DNA from: Parietaria judaica
Lineage: Eukaryota > Streptophyta > Magnoliopsida > Rosales > Urticaceae
Direction: 5' to 3'
Length of the DNA stretch: 64,000 nt
Assembly: GCA_954871525.1 (NCBI GenBank)
Contig: OX940868.1
Span: 22,129,056 to 22,193,055 of the forward strand
Every line of letters begins with the position of its first letter. Within the stretch, counting starts at the first letter, position 1. Both the position numbers and the translations under genes were made by a program. Of this stretch, positions 44,020 to 57,086 are shown piece by piece. The notes beneath the pieces were generated by a model. It did not search any database. It was not told the DNA's origin and saw only the letters and a list, made by a program, of their open reading frames with translations.

Positions 44020-44811
44020 GAGTCGTTTCATTTCATACTTGGGATATAGAAGAATTCTTTTATAGGGAGGGGTATAGAGGGAAATTTGTTGGGGTGTCAA
44101 ATGTTGTTTTTATTATTCTTTCATTCTTTTGTTGCAGATAAGAAAAGAAGAGGGGTCACAGGAGTCATAAATATTTATTTTGTTCGAAAGAAACACATCA
44201 TATTTGTAATGCTTTACATTTACAATACTATATTTCATTACATTCTTTTGGAGGTCTTTCTTTACATCTTTATTATATGTTCTACTATAAGCAGGGGCTT
44301 TAGAATCTTACGGAAACTTTATCAATGTCCAAAACGCACCCGCAAAATTTGAACCGTCAGGTGCTTCTTAATAAATGTACTTGAAGAATGAAAGATTCTG
44401 TTTCTCCTGGTACCGGAATTAGAATTACAGTTCCGGTCTAATCATGCACTAACTTTTAAAGGAAATTGCACGAAATACCTAGGTGATTCTCAATAAAGGA
44501 AGTTTAAGAATGAGAGATTCTGTTTCTCCCGGTACCGGAATTACGGTTCCGGACTTTAAAACGCAAGATTTTGGATTCCATGATAAGAGGATATAATCCG
44601 AAGCTCAAAAACATAATGTTTTGGGCAGACGAATTGTGATAAATATGTACATCATAAACAGCATAATGACCACTTTGTCCTTCTGCCCATGTATTTTTCT
44701 TGGACCAAACCAAATCACATCCATAAATTTATGTGACTCTATACTTATATATGTTGATAAATTAAAAATGTTTTGGGCAGAGTATGTAACGCTAATCTCT
44801 GCAACATTTCT
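44020..44811. other. intergenic DNA between convergent SCL28 and PUX8
   Basis: Contains both presumed 3' UTRs. A roughly 70-bp phrase is duplicated about 121 bp apart (about 44364-44440 and 44485-44556). Both copies contain GAGATTCTGTTTCTCC or its variant and GGTACCGGAATTA. No gene was found. Confidence 0.6.
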
Positions 44812-47800
44812 CTAAATCAATTCTAAATATAAGGCTTCCTGTTTGCTGGTTAGGCCGAGTTCGCTTAGCGTCAAGCCACTCTCGCCGTCTTCGAATGCTC
44901 GCCTCGGATACGGCCTCACCTGTTACCAAAACAGTAAATCAGTAAAAAAAAAAACACTCTGTTTTTCTCAAGGTTTTGTAATAGCCGCAAAATCTGTCAT
45001 GTTTCTCAATTAAATAACCGAAGGTTTTTGGGAGTGGCATACTCCGGTTGTTTGTTTATTACGGGTTTCGTACTCAATGTTACGATACATATGTCTTCTA
45101 TGTACCGAAGTTGAACAGTAATGGAGCCACGTAACACTGGGTACTTAACTTGTGATAACCAAACAACGGGATTACGTAGCCCCAAAAAACGACTTGATGG
45201 GTACTTTTGCCGCAAACATCACTTATTCTTTCTTAATATATGAAGGGTAATATACCAAATATTTTTTACTCACCAATCTATAAGACCCGGGCTTGACCGC
45301 TCTTCCGACATCTATGAAGTCAAAGAGACACTGCAAGAAAAAACATGATCAAGTTCAAGTCTTCGGAAAGAGGGCAATATGTTTCTTCTAAGTGAAAAAT
45401 CACCTGAAGCTTGTCAGACTTGAGAAAGCGGCGGCCGCGGCGGGTCCCGTCAGGCATTCGCACCAAAAGAGTCATGGCATTTTCGTCATCGGAAGCTGGC
45501 TCGTTAGGCAGCATCGCTTCCTTTGCTTCCAGTCGCCTCTCCAATTCCTGCCCATAAGAATCATACGAGGCGTCAACTTCATGCTTTATTTGGTTTCAAC
45601 GCGCCGTTCGCCCGGGCCCACATCTTAGAGGAACTGCTAAAATCGAGACTAAAAATCGTGAACCGGGTTTTGGAGAGAATCACCTTTTCCTCTTCCAATT
45701 GCTTGCGAGACTCTTCCTCCTTCCTCCGCTCCTCTTCAACCCGAGCCTCAGCCTCTTCCCGCGCCTTCTGTTCCTTCTCTCTGTCAGCTTGCAGGGACGC
45801 GAGATATTCATCATCCTGGAAGAAATGCGGCCATACATCAAGGTCAAAAGTCAAAAAGGAAATGGCGGTGAATGTAATCTTATTACCGATGAATGTTATT
45901 ATATCAATTTATCCCGAAATAAAAAAAAATATAATAATAATAATAATAAAGCTGATATACCTGTTGTTCGCGTATCATGCGCTGAGCTGTCAGTGAAGGA
46001 GAAGGAGGACGGGGAAATGGCCGGAGATGAGGAATGTCGGGTTGAACATGTTGACGAGAAGCATAGGGAAACCGATATCCCGAGCTTTCGGGTATTCCAC
46101 CAAACATCGCCGCCTCAAGCATTACCGCTTCGTCATGTTCCAATGATGAAAGGCCTCCCCACTTCACATCACGTGTAGGATAAAAAGAAAAGGTTGAAGA
46201 CTGAATATTTCATTCCATTAAGCAATTACCTTATAAACAATAATTTTAATAATTACAACAATAATTATTAAAATTCTACGCTAAATCATCTCGAAAAAAA
46301 TAAACAATAATTTTAATAATTACAACAATAATAGGTGCATACTAAACTGAAATTCGTTCTCAAATGATAAACAAAACCAATATGAAAATTGATTCGTCTA
46401 TTCCGAGAAACCGATCAATTGATCCCTCCAAATAACAAAATACTAAGGAGAATTTTCTCGAGTAATTTTCTGCATAAAAAATTATCTGCAGCTAACTGCC
46501 TATCTATAATTACTTAGCCCAAATTATTCCCAATAGACTAATCTGCCCCAAGTGACATTTCAAGAGGCCGAGGGGTCCCTGCAAGTCATAAGAACTAACA
46601 AGCAAACTAAGAGTACTTGAACAACCGACTTCCTATATAATTTCTTAACCCAAATTATTTTATCTATCAAATGACTAATATGCCCTTATTAAGGAAATAA
46701 AAAGTAAATAAAAGAAGCATACGTCTTCGGATTGGAAAGCATCACCATTGGGTTCAGGACTACTAGCACTCCGATTTGGAATTCTAGGGCTTAACGGAGG
46801 ACTATCTTCAATGGCTCCGGCATCTTTGGCAGATTCGACCGAGCCAGAAGACATTCTTCGCGATCTATGCCTGACGAGAGGCTGCTCGTCGGCATCTTCA
46901 ACTTCATCTAGTGACTGTGACTTTCCTGCCTCCAATCTGGATCATTCCAATGCACCATCGTCAGATCATTTATCCAAAACAATCAGGGTGAAACTTATAT
47001 ATAATATTACCGGAAACTGGACTACTGTCACCGTGTAATCGGAAACTGTTTTTTTTTTTTCATTATATATATTTTTAGCTTTAGTTTAGTATGTTATTTC
47101 AGGTTTGGTCTCTTAAAATTATATTTTCCCGGAATGTAAAAAAAGATTATTAAAGTTAAGTAGACGTTGATGTTAGCTTAGGATTGATTTCTGGGAAAAA
47201 AACTGCCTGTCCTCTCGAATTGGAGGCTGTTTTGGTTGTTCTCTTTTACGTGAATCCTAGAAACGGACCATTTAACGGTTTGATTCCTTAGTTGTAGAAA
47301 CTAGAAATGCATGACGTTACATGTAAGTTAGTAATAATAATCTGCTAATATGTAATTAGTAATTGTATTATGCAAGACGTATACCTTCCGTTGCTCACTC
47401 CAATAGGACCGAGCTCCACATCTTCCGGCTTAGGAGCTTCGCGTGATGATTCACCAACGTCCCTTTCCTGCCCACGCAGCGCTTTCTCTTTTTCTGCCGT
47501 CTGAAATTCATTTGCTGAACTTAATTAAGTCCAACGTAAGGCAATAAAAAGTCAATTAAAGAAGAAAAGACCTTCAGTGACAAAGAAACCGCATGAGAAA
47601 TCTCGTTGTCTTCTAACTTAGGCTGTCTTGGCACAGCTCCCAGATTACTCACGTCTCCCTATTTCATGAAAGCACGAGTTATTAACCTAAGCATCAATTA
47701 TCTCACCGCAGAATCTTATAAAACAAATTCAGTATGTTTCATTCAATGAATTCTCCTTGACATACATATACATATATATGCATATACACACACACACACA

Positions 47801-47917
47801 TATAGTTTATCAATAGTGTAGAGATTATTGAAGGAGAATACTAAAAGCCAAGAAGAGGAGAGTAGGATAATAAATGCCACAGAGATTTAGTTGAATAAAT
47901 TATATGTCTTATTTGTA

Positions 47918-47951
<34 letters not shown>

Positions 47952-49787
47952 TGTCAAATATAAAAAATGTTTTCTTTATGTAGTATATAGTAGTTTAGTC
48001 TCTTTAGGATAACATTGTAATTTTTCTAGACTAACATTGTGTGTATGTATATAGCTAACATACTAACAAATTCCACTATCGGGCTGATCTAACTGCATTA
48101 TTTACTCATCTAAACCGACCTAGATAATATCGTATACTCAATATAAAATAAAATAAAGCCATAATTCTCGCTAACACATACAGTTTCAGCAGGAAATGGC
48201 TGATTCGGGAAGCTTTCAGAAACCTCGCGTTTAGATGCTTCAATTGCAGCTTGAATCATTTGCTCTTCAATGTCATTACCGAAATCTTGCATGCTATCAG
48301 AGCGAGGAGCACTCGGTAATCGTGCAGGAACTTCATCTTCTTCATCATCATCGATAATGACAGTTCCACGAATATCAGTGCCATGTGTGTTGACTGTTTC
48401 GGTAACATCCTCAATGATTGGACCGACTCCTGACGGCCGATCACCATCGTTCCCTTCTATGGGTATCTGTCTGACCTCTCTTGGGTGAGAAACAACGGGC
48501 CGAGAATTGGTCAATTCACTGACACCGTCAAATAGGCCTCTTCTAAAGCTTGGATCGAGAAGTAAAAATGGAGAAGACGTATGTAAAGGATGAGGTCTCC
48601 AAGGTTCGACAACTTCCACAGGATCATCAACGTCCATGAAATCCTCATCCTGAGCAGTAGTGGCTGATGTTCGGCGAACACTGGACATTAGAAATAAAAC
48701 ATTAGTACAGAAACGTATTATTATAATTCCTTATCGGTTTACTTCTGTTAGCGGTTATCATATCGGTTCAGTTAAAAATCCGCTTCAAGCTGATTTAAGT
48801 CTGATTTAGAGCCGGTTAAGCAGGTTAGATTGAGAAATAACCTATTTCAATGACTATATATCACAGTAAAATAACATAATTTTGGGAAAGCATATTTACA
48901 CGGCTCGGGTAGATATAGAGAGTCAAGATGACATACTTAGCTAAAGTGCTCCCGTCTCCTTCGGCAAAATGTGCATTCACGGCCTCGTTGAGATCCCCGC
49001 CATGATCCTGATACCGAATCAAATACAGAAATCAGGTATACGCAAACTAGAGAGCTTCTCATTGCCTGAGAAATGATCTCTTTCATGATATGCAATAGTC
49101 GAATGCAATAGTCAAATGCAACAGTCTTCAAAGAGCTTGGATCCAATGCAGTGGATAAATACAAGCAAAAGTACCCAATGTGAGTAAAGTTCCCTCACAG
49201 TTAGTACCCAATCGCAAAACCCACCATTTTATATGATCGATTATTACATTGCAAAATTTATCAAAACGCAATGCAAAAATCAAATATTTCGGACTTGATA
49301 CGAGGCAAATAACGGAAAACTTAACGGGAGAACACCTTACTAGCATTGGGTACTTCCCCTCCGCACAAATATACGGCCAAATCTCATACTCGTCTAATTT
49401 CGCTGAATATAAAGCGAAATCTAGGGCTTTCTCATAGCTATAATAACCTGAATTCATCCAATATTCGATCTTTCACCATCAAAAGAGGAATCCAAGCAGA
49501 AATCAGCAATCCCAATAAAGCAAAACCGTAAAATTTCCATATTGAAATCGAGCAACAATGCCGTATAAACCCTAATTGCGAAGTCAGTCACTCAGATTCC
49601 CAAACGCACTACGAACGAAATCGAATCGAACACTCTCATCGGAGTCAACAACACAGCGAAGAACTCAAACCAAAACGATCGAATAAGAGAACAATAAGCT
49701 CACCATGAGCTTCTGCTCTGCAACAGCTTCGGTCGCGCCTGTGATGCTGATGAAGGTGTCGATCGCTTCCTGACTCGGTCTCGCCAT
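44812..49787 (-). CDS. PUX8: PUX8, plant UBX-domain protein (CDC48 cofactor)
   Basis: Predicted adaptor linking ubiquitinated clients to the AAA ATPase CDC48/p97. Eleven exons (minus): 49787-49704, 49007-48937, 48680-48182, 47658-47572, 47500-47385, 46936-46723, 46161-45961, 45815-45684, 45547-45404, 45330-45274, 44919-44812; all GT-AG, in frame, 570 aa. The N-terminal UBA-like domain (about 4-50) reads [20 protein letters not shown] and [18 protein letters not shown]. Ubiquitin-interacting-like helices are [16 protein letters not shown] (about 195), [13 protein letters not shown] (about 235) and [18 protein letters not shown] (about 365). A charged coiled coil spans about 425-480. The UBX domain (about 490-570) has [36 protein letters not shown] and [20 protein letters not shown]. 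The usual FPR turn is YPR here. Length and order match Arabidopsis PUX8. The exon-7 acceptor (46162-46163) is the least certain junction. Confidence 0.94.
44983..45223. mobile_element. degraded inverted-repeat MITE in PUX8 intron 10
   Basis: TTGTTTGTTTATTACGGG near 45049 pairs with an inverted copy near 45158-45175. GTACTCAATGTTACG pairs with CGTAACACTGGGTAC. The right end, GGGTACTTTTGCCGCAAAC, resembles the Mutator-like family ends. The boundaries are approximate. Confidence 0.5.
49143..49362. mobile_element. inverted-repeat MITE in PUX8 intron 1
   Basis: AGCAAAAGTACCCAATGTGAG on the left (one base trimmed at the start) pairs with CTAGCATTGGGTACTTCC on the right, with further inverted matches inward. 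It carries the same GCAAAAGTACC core as the elements at 24.2, 27.5 and 62.3 kb. Confidence 0.6.
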
Positions 49788-49913
49788 CGGAATCCCCAAA
49801 CGGAGCTTCGAACTGATTCGCAGCAGCAAAATCCCTCCGATTCTTCCAGATTTTTTCCCAGATGACGCAGGGGAAAATTGAAAAGACGACTCTTTTGGTG
49901 ACTTGGTGAAGGA

Positions 49914-49915
<2 letters not shown>

Positions 49916-49963
<48 letters not shown>
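49916..49963. repeat. TA microsatellite in the PUX8 5' region
   Basis: About 24 TA units, 130-175 bp upstream of the PUX8 start codon, in the leader or core promoter. Smaller TA tracts of this kind also occur in the gene near 47922-47947. Confidence 0.85.
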
Positions 49964-49968
<5 letters not shown>

Positions 49969-50116
49969 GAGAAGTGTGTTTGTTTCCTCAGAAAGTTGGT
50001 TTGGAGGGTAAAACTGTGAAATGCTTCGGAATTTGGAGGGCAAGGTATCAATTAAAGACTGGATTTTTATGCCCAAACTTGCTGTTTAAGCCAATATACA
50101 CACGTATATACGTATA

Positions 50117-50471
50117 GTTATTTGCGGCGTAAATACTCAATTTATGGTCAAAGTAGTTGCATAGGGTCTAAGGTCTATTCGACGCGGTATAGAAAAAGTA
50201 CCCTTTTAAGTTTTGGGCGCTGACCAACCAATTTTGTCCAAGCTGTGATCATCTCTTTCGGACACCGCCATGTGGCAGTTAGGTCTTTGCTACACGTATG
50301 CCATGTCATTGCCACATGGCACTTCACCGTCGGAGAAGATCACGTCTTGGACATAATTGGTTGGTCAACGCCCAAAATTTGAGTTTGGGTACTTTTGCTG
50401 TGTCAAATGGACCGTAGACCCACCGCAACTACTTTGACCATACATTTAGAATTTACGCCACAAATTTAACC
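50117..50471. mobile_element. inverted-repeat MITE upstream of PUX8 (about 355 bp)
   Basis: The arms of about 150 bp are inverted copies. The left has GCGGCGTAAATACTCAATTT, ATGGTCAAAGTAGTTGC and TGACCAACCAATTTTGTCCA; the right has the complements. The ends (GTTATTTGCGGC / GCCACAAATTTAAC) are eroded and no clean target duplication was seen. Inverted CCATGTGGCA phrases lie near the centre. Confidence 0.75.
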
Positions 50472-50479
50472 ATGTATAT

Positions 50480-53400
50480 ATAGCATTGAATAGATTCTCA
50501 AGTACTCAATCGAATAGCGGTAAAGTATCAAAGTTAAATTAGTTGTTCCATTTATACAGGTTGATGTACCCGAGTCACGTAAAAGTGTAGAACTTGAGCT
50601 TTTTAGTCTTTATTATGTCTTTTGTGTTAGTTTACAGTGATGGGTCATTGTATCCTCATTTATCATGTATCTTCTAATAAAGAGAGTGTCAATAAAATAT
50701 AATAAATAAGGGCCCGATAACACCTCACTTTAAAGTATAAACTAACGAGAAAGACATAATAGAGGCGGAAACACAAATGCCTTACACTTTTATGTGATTT
50801 AGGAACTTTAACCTTTGTAAATGAAACTTAGATATATAATTGCTAATTTTGTCAAACTTTAAATACATTTTCCGTTATTAGTTACATTTAATCCCAAAGA
50901 GTATTTCTAAATTTATTTTATTGGTAGTAATGAGTGAATGTGATATCATCATGTACATAATACAAAGTCAATTTTAGTTTACGTTTCTTGTCATTTGAGA
51001 AGCACTTCACAAACTTTGATTGAGCTCTAAATTAAATATTGTGGTTATTGACATATAGTGTTTTGCTTTAATATAATGGTTTTATCATTTGTGTGTTCTT
51101 GGCATAAATATTGCACTCCTCCTATGGCATTTTATCAAACAAATAAATCAAATGTATCAATTGAGCTTGCACATTTCAAGGTGAGAATTCACTTAGTTAA
51201 ATTCCAAGTTTATTTTTATTGTCGAACTTCAATTTTAATTGATAAGCTTTGCTACATTATGCTAGTTTCGGACGACAAAATTGATAGATTATATGAGTGT
51301 GGGATGGTAATTTTATTTTTATAAAAAAAATCATCTCTTATGTTACTATCGGCTGCATTCTCTTGCTATGTTCGAAATATCTCAATTCTCAACAAAATGA
51401 GTAAGTTTTTTTTTCTTTTTCTTTTTTACAATTCGCATTTCTCTCGTTGTGAATGTTATGTTTCATATAATCGTACGCACCATCTCAAACGCTTGGGCCC
51501 ATTAACCGAGCTATTATTCAGGACCGAGTTACATTCTCTCAATGACTCGAATAAATTAGGACGTAATTTTAGATTGTGTAATTACAATCGTCGCGTTTCA
51601 TAAAGTAAAATCAAGAAGTCTTACACAATTACTTACATTATAATTATATATATATACGAATATGATTTCTAACTCAAAGCTTCAAAATGTAAAGTAGTTG
51701 GAGCTTGGAAGTTGGAACCACATGCTTAACAACCTTTGTTTGTTGTCAATCTGCCATTGTTGTCGTTTAATTTAGTTTCACGAACATGCCCTATATATTT
51801 CAGTCCAATTATTTAAACTTTAATTTGATTGGCAAAAAAAAAAGTGTAAATACTAAATACCAATTTATTGGTGATATATAGTGGATATTTATGTAGATTA
51901 TTATAAAGCATATCCGAATATTTTATGTAGTCATTTTTATTTTTATTTCAAAAAATGAATGGAATATTATAGAATGATAGCCACGTAGTTATAAAAATAA
52001 ATGTACTTTGTTTTTCTTTCAAAAAGAGCTTGAAATTTAAATTGTGACTCAGCTGGCTGATAGCATGTCCACCACGTGGTGAGAAAATATGTTTTAGTTT
52101 TAATAATAAAGTAAAAATTAAAAACTTTTTATATGGAGTGACACGTGTATATATTATATCATATAGCATATGTTTCAATTAATTTCATGCCTTATTTGAG
52201 TGGAAAATGAGTCCATCTAATTTTTTTTTAATATTTTGACATTAAAATATAGAAATGATATGACGACGACGACGACGGTTTTTTTTTTTTTTACAAACAT
52301 TGATAGTCCTATTGTTATTTCCATTTATTATTTTAAAAAGTTACATAAGATTTGGGATGTACATAATTCTTTTTACAGCTATGTTATCTTTTTTTTAATA
52401 TAATTAAACATCTTAAGATGTGATTGTAAAAGAAAAATATATGCAAGATGTGAATTTTGTAGTTAAATACTGACTACTAAGGTCTAAAAATCGTACTTGT
52501 ACACGCAAATCGTTCACTATTAGTGTGTTTATCCGATAAGTAATGAGCTGTTTTTTTTTTGTTTATCTATATAATACAAAGATTTTTCGTGATGAAATAA
52601 TGTATAGATAATTTTTTTTCTTAATATAAGTAATTAATTTTAATATTTTTATATTCAAAATCAATTGATTATACTATTATACTAATAAATTAAAGATTAT
52701 ATATCATCATGAACTCTTAAATTATTATTAACGATATAAATACTTAAGTTATTATTGTTTATACTATTTTTGTAATTTGATATACTAATTCTACATATTT
52801 TATGTATATGATTATAACTTAATACTTATGCAGCTAATAAATTATATCAACTTAAGTATTTACGTCATTAATAATAACTTAAGAACTTATGGCGCGATAA
52901 ATATTGGTATTTTATGAAAGTTAACCTTTTGGTACTAACGGCATAAACAAATTTTAATAATTTAATACTTTTGTCTCTAAAAAATCAATTTTGAAATATG
53001 CCGTGAATTTTAAAATATATTTGCCTATATTTTCTCATTATAAAATGGCCGATACAGAGCTAGTGATCTGTTTGGTTTCGTTTATATTTCTATAAATATT
53101 ACTATAAATATTCATCGTCGACTTTATTACATATAAAAAAAACGCAGCGATTTTTTACACAAGACCATCGAAAACCCGGTTAACCACCTTTAACAACAAA
53201 AACTCCCGTATTTTTATAACTTTTGAGTAATACTATTAGCTAATGCCTAATGGTTGACATTTGATACGTCGTTTCTAATGAAAACGAGCAATTATCCAAC
53301 AAACGACATGTATTTAGAAGTATAATTAAATACGGCAGAGAGCTCTGAACGACATGTAAATGTATATGATTAACTATTAAGGCTCACAAGTACACCACTC

Positions 53401-53844
53401 GAAACGACAACAGATATGCAAAACGACGACTTACTATTGAAACTACAAGAAATTGAAAAGCACGAGACATTGACCAGAAAAAAATGCGGCAGAAGTAATT
53501 CAACTTTAACCAACTAAAACGATATGAGTTTAAAGTAAAAAGGTATTTAAATCAACAAATGTGATGTTATACTAAGGGCCGAAAAAAAAAAAGAACAGCA
53601 AAATACATCGCTTCATATTTATTGATTTTAGGTTTTTGTGGTGTTATTTTTCACTTTGAATTTCTACCGTCTCGGTTTGTCATAATTTAGATACTTAAAC
53701 CGCAATTATTTGATTTTTGCCTTGTTACAGAAAATGGAAGAGCTCTTTACTGGTAAGCTCGAAGCTGTTTGTTGATCTTCATCTTCAAAGTTCAAACTCA
53801 GTCTTCACTGTGAATCGCCATTTTTGGCCCCTCTCTCTGCAAAA
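50480..53844. other. AT-rich intergenic DNA upstream of PIG-U
   Basis: No gene. There is an imperfect inverted repeat at about 52711-52882 (GAACTCTTAAATTATTATTA and its complement). Repeated AAACGAC motifs lie at 53265-53445. A dispersed repeat phrase lies at about 53600-53720, related to sequence near 32.95-33.09 and 35.65-35.75 kb. The last 150 bp form the presumed PIG-U leader. Confidence 0.5.
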
Positions 53845-56800
53845 ATGGCGACGAAGAACCAAGACCAATCCGAAGAAGACCACGCGACGACGACGACGAC
53901 GACGACGACGAAGAGCTTCTGGAAATGGCTTCTGGCTTCGCTCGCTTTCAGGCTGGTTCTCGTCTTCTTCTCCAACAACCTCAACCTCTCTTCGCGCCCC
54001 GAAGTCTCCACGCCTCTCACCAGTCTTCGTCGCCGTAACTCCTTCTCTCTCTCTCTCTCTCTCTCCCTCACTCTGGAGCGCTTGAGGTTGAAAATTTCAT
54101 GATTAGGTCGTGTTTGTTGCAGTGGCCGAGGGATACTGGCTGAAGCAATCGTCGTTGTCTCCTTATGCAGGTTTCTTCGCCGAATCAATTTGACCTGGTC
54201 TCGGATCGAATTTCTGTTTAGGATCTGAGAATTTGCATTTCTTCTTTTGCAGGATCTATGTACCACGGCTCTCCTTTGTTGCTCTCGGTTCTTGGTCCAC
54301 TCACAGTCAAACGGTACGGTTTGAAGAATTTTCAGTGATTTTTCCCCTTTTTTTTGGTTGATTGAACTTGTGTTTGATTCCAATGATCTGAACTTTAAAT
54401 ATTGATACAGAATGGAAGGACAATCCGATCATATTTTATGCAGGTTAGCTTGCTTGATGAACAATTGTTAATTTTCCTATTCAAGATCACTAGTTTCTTT
54501 CAAATCGACATGTGATATGATCGGGGAATTGGTGTTAATGTATGTTTGGGTACAGTTTGGTGTTTGTGATTGCAGATTTTGTGAGCGCATTCCTTATTCG
54601 TAGTATCGGGAAGAGTCTACGGATATCTTATAATCATCGGTTGAGAACACTATGTCTCGATTCCCTATTGAAAGGCTCGGGTAACGAATATTATTGTTAA
54701 TATCAGTCGCCCATTTATTCATTTGTTTAATTCTTTGCTTAGAAAACTAACAGAGATTAGGCGTCATGTGTTGGTTTCAGCGAACTTACCTTCACAAGAC
54801 ATTGCTGCTCTTATCTATCTATGGAACCCTTTTACAATAGTTGCGTGTGTCGGTCTGTCGACTTCGCCTATTGAAAACATGGCTGTAATATTGTCACTCT
54901 ATGGAGCGTGTACACGTAAGAAGCTTATATTTTGTGAATTAATGATCCAATATTGTTCTTTTTTTTTAATAGAGATCTAATATTCTTCTGAAAATTCACC
55001 TCGACACAAATATATATATAGTTCTAATATATAGCCCTAGTTTTCTTACAATGTCGGTGAAAGAAATTTCTAATGCTCCTTTTATTTTATTCAACAGGTA
55101 AGGTTCCCTTAGCAGCTTTCGGATGGGTCATGGCTTCACATCTTTCCCTTTATCCGGTTATTCTCGTCATTCCGGTACGTATTTTTTTGTTTTTTTTTCA
55201 ATTCTACCTAGAAATCTATAAACCATGTTCTTATATAGCTTTTTATATTTTTTTTCAATCCCCAAATAGTGATAAACAATTCTAATTTTACTTCAGGTGA
55301 TTCTTTTATTAGGATATGGTACCGAAACTCCTCCAAGAAAACTATTCGCACCATTGAAAGACTACAAAAATGGAGATAAGCTATCAAATGAAAAAAATCA
55401 TAAATCGTCGAAGCAAGAATCGATGCCCGTTTTCTCTTGGAGACTGACTATTCAATTCTTGGTTTGGTCAACGTTTTGGTCAATCTACGTGTTAGTTCTT
55501 TGTGCTCTCTGTGTTAAGCAGTATGGTGGGCTTCGTGAGATGTTTAAAAGGTGCGAGTGGTGGAACAACTATGTAAACAAATAGTACCATAATTGATTTC
55601 AAATACTTTATAGTTTATAATAGCGTCTCAATTATTTCAGGACATATGGTTTTATCCTAACAGTGCCGGATTTATCTCCGAACATAGGTGTATTATGGTA
55701 AGCCTTGATTTGCCTACGCTCAAATTAGATACTTTACCATTTCAATCTGGGATTAAAATATCGTCATTTGGTATTTGATGTAGGTACTTCTTTGCAGAAG
55801 TTTTCGATTTCTTCAGAAATTTCTTTCTGATAGTTTTCCACGTGAACATATTATTTATGATAATACCACTGGCAATCCGGCTGAATCACCGCCCGTGCTT
55901 TCTGGCTTTTGTGTATATCGCGATCTCTTCAATGCTTAAGTCCTATCCTTCAGTAAGTTTTTCTCATTTTATGCCAAAATTGAACTGCTTTGCTAAACGT
56001 GAAGTATTCCTTGCATATTTTCTGCTTTCTCAACTTCATACATATAAGGGTGAACTTGAAAGGACCGAAAACCAGAACCCGGAAATCCGAACAAAACGAG
56101 AAAAAAGATGACATATAAGAAGCTAAAATCAAATCCTATTTAATCCCGACAAAACAAAATATTTACACATAATCGTAGGATTCATTTATAATTACTCATT
56201 TTGGGTGTCTTGTGATAGGTTGGGGATTCGGCACTTTACCTCGGTTTGTTGGGATTGTTTGTTAATGAATTAGCAGGTAATAAAATGATCTTTCTTGATA
56301 TATTATCATGTAATAATTCTATTTTGTTCAGCCTTTTAATTTCATGATCAAACAGATATGCAGTTCTCATTTTTCCTCTTCTGCGGTTATGTCGGGGTTT
56401 CGCTCCTCAGCCCCGTAATGCACAATCTTTGGATATGGAGGGTATAAAAAAGTCTCACGTTATTCCATTTGATCCGAGTTTATTATAAATTCGTGCATAT
56501 CGTGACTTGTTTAATTTAATGTAATTAAATTTACAGGGCACCGGAAATGCGAATTTCTACTTTGCAACTGCCATGGCTTATGCTTGTTTGCAGGTGATGT
56601 GCTATATATATATATATAATCTATACTCTTTGTATTCCCTTGATTTAGATTTTTCATTTTTCATATTTCATTTTTGTTTCTCAGTATAGTTGCTCTTAAC
56701 AATATGCTATAATGTGTGTATATATATAATATTAAGAAGTTTCTGAACACAATAATATGTTTAGCTAATACCCGCACGGCCGCAAGCTCCCCCGAATTTC

Positions 56801-57086
56801 TAAAAGCGTAATTTAAACTCTGAAGCCATATCCTCTGAATTATTCGTGCTCTCACGGTTTCTCACCTCAATTATTTTTAAGTAACACTTCCCTCTCCTGA
56901 ATTTGTAAATTGTAGTATAGCAATTTCCGCACCGAGCGGGTAATATGCCCTGCATTAAACGATTTAGGTAAATTATTTTACTGATACCGAGTGCTGACCC
57001 TGCAGATTGTGCTGGTGGTGGAGAGCGTCAGTACAATGCTCAATCACGACAGAAAACTAACGAAACTTTCGACCTCGAAACAGTAA
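53845..57086 (+). CDS. PIGU: PIG-U, GPI-transamidase subunit
   Basis: Multi-pass ER membrane subunit of the complex that attaches GPI anchors to proteins (yeast Gab1/CDC91). Fourteen exons: 53845-54034, 54123-54170, 54253-54313, 54411-54443, 54556-54680, 54781-54915, 55098-55174, 55297-55550, 55641-55697, 55784-55952, 56219-56276, 56356-56441, 56537-56593, 57006-57086; GT-AG, in frame, 476 aa, near the family length. Motifs in order: FWKWLLASLAFRLVLVF, LAEGYWLKQSSLSPYAGSMY, HGSPLLLSVLGP, LPSQDIAALIYLWNPFTIVA, MASHLSLYPVILVIP, FSWRLTIQFLVWSTFWSIYV, RTYGFILTVPDLSPNIGVLW, YFFAEVFDFFRNFFLIVFHV, HNLWIWRGTGNANFYFATAM. A hydrophilic insert near residues 232-252 (KDYKNGDKLSNEKNHKSSKQ) sits before the FSW motif. 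The start ATG precedes an ACG-repeat threonine run. Identification is very secure. Confidence 0.95.
53887..53910 (+). repeat. (ACG)8 trinucleotide repeat in PIG-U exon 1
   Basis: Encodes eight threonines at residues 15-22, in the short cytosolic N-terminus before the first membrane segment. Being in frame, length changes would alter only the number of threonines. Confidence 0.9.
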
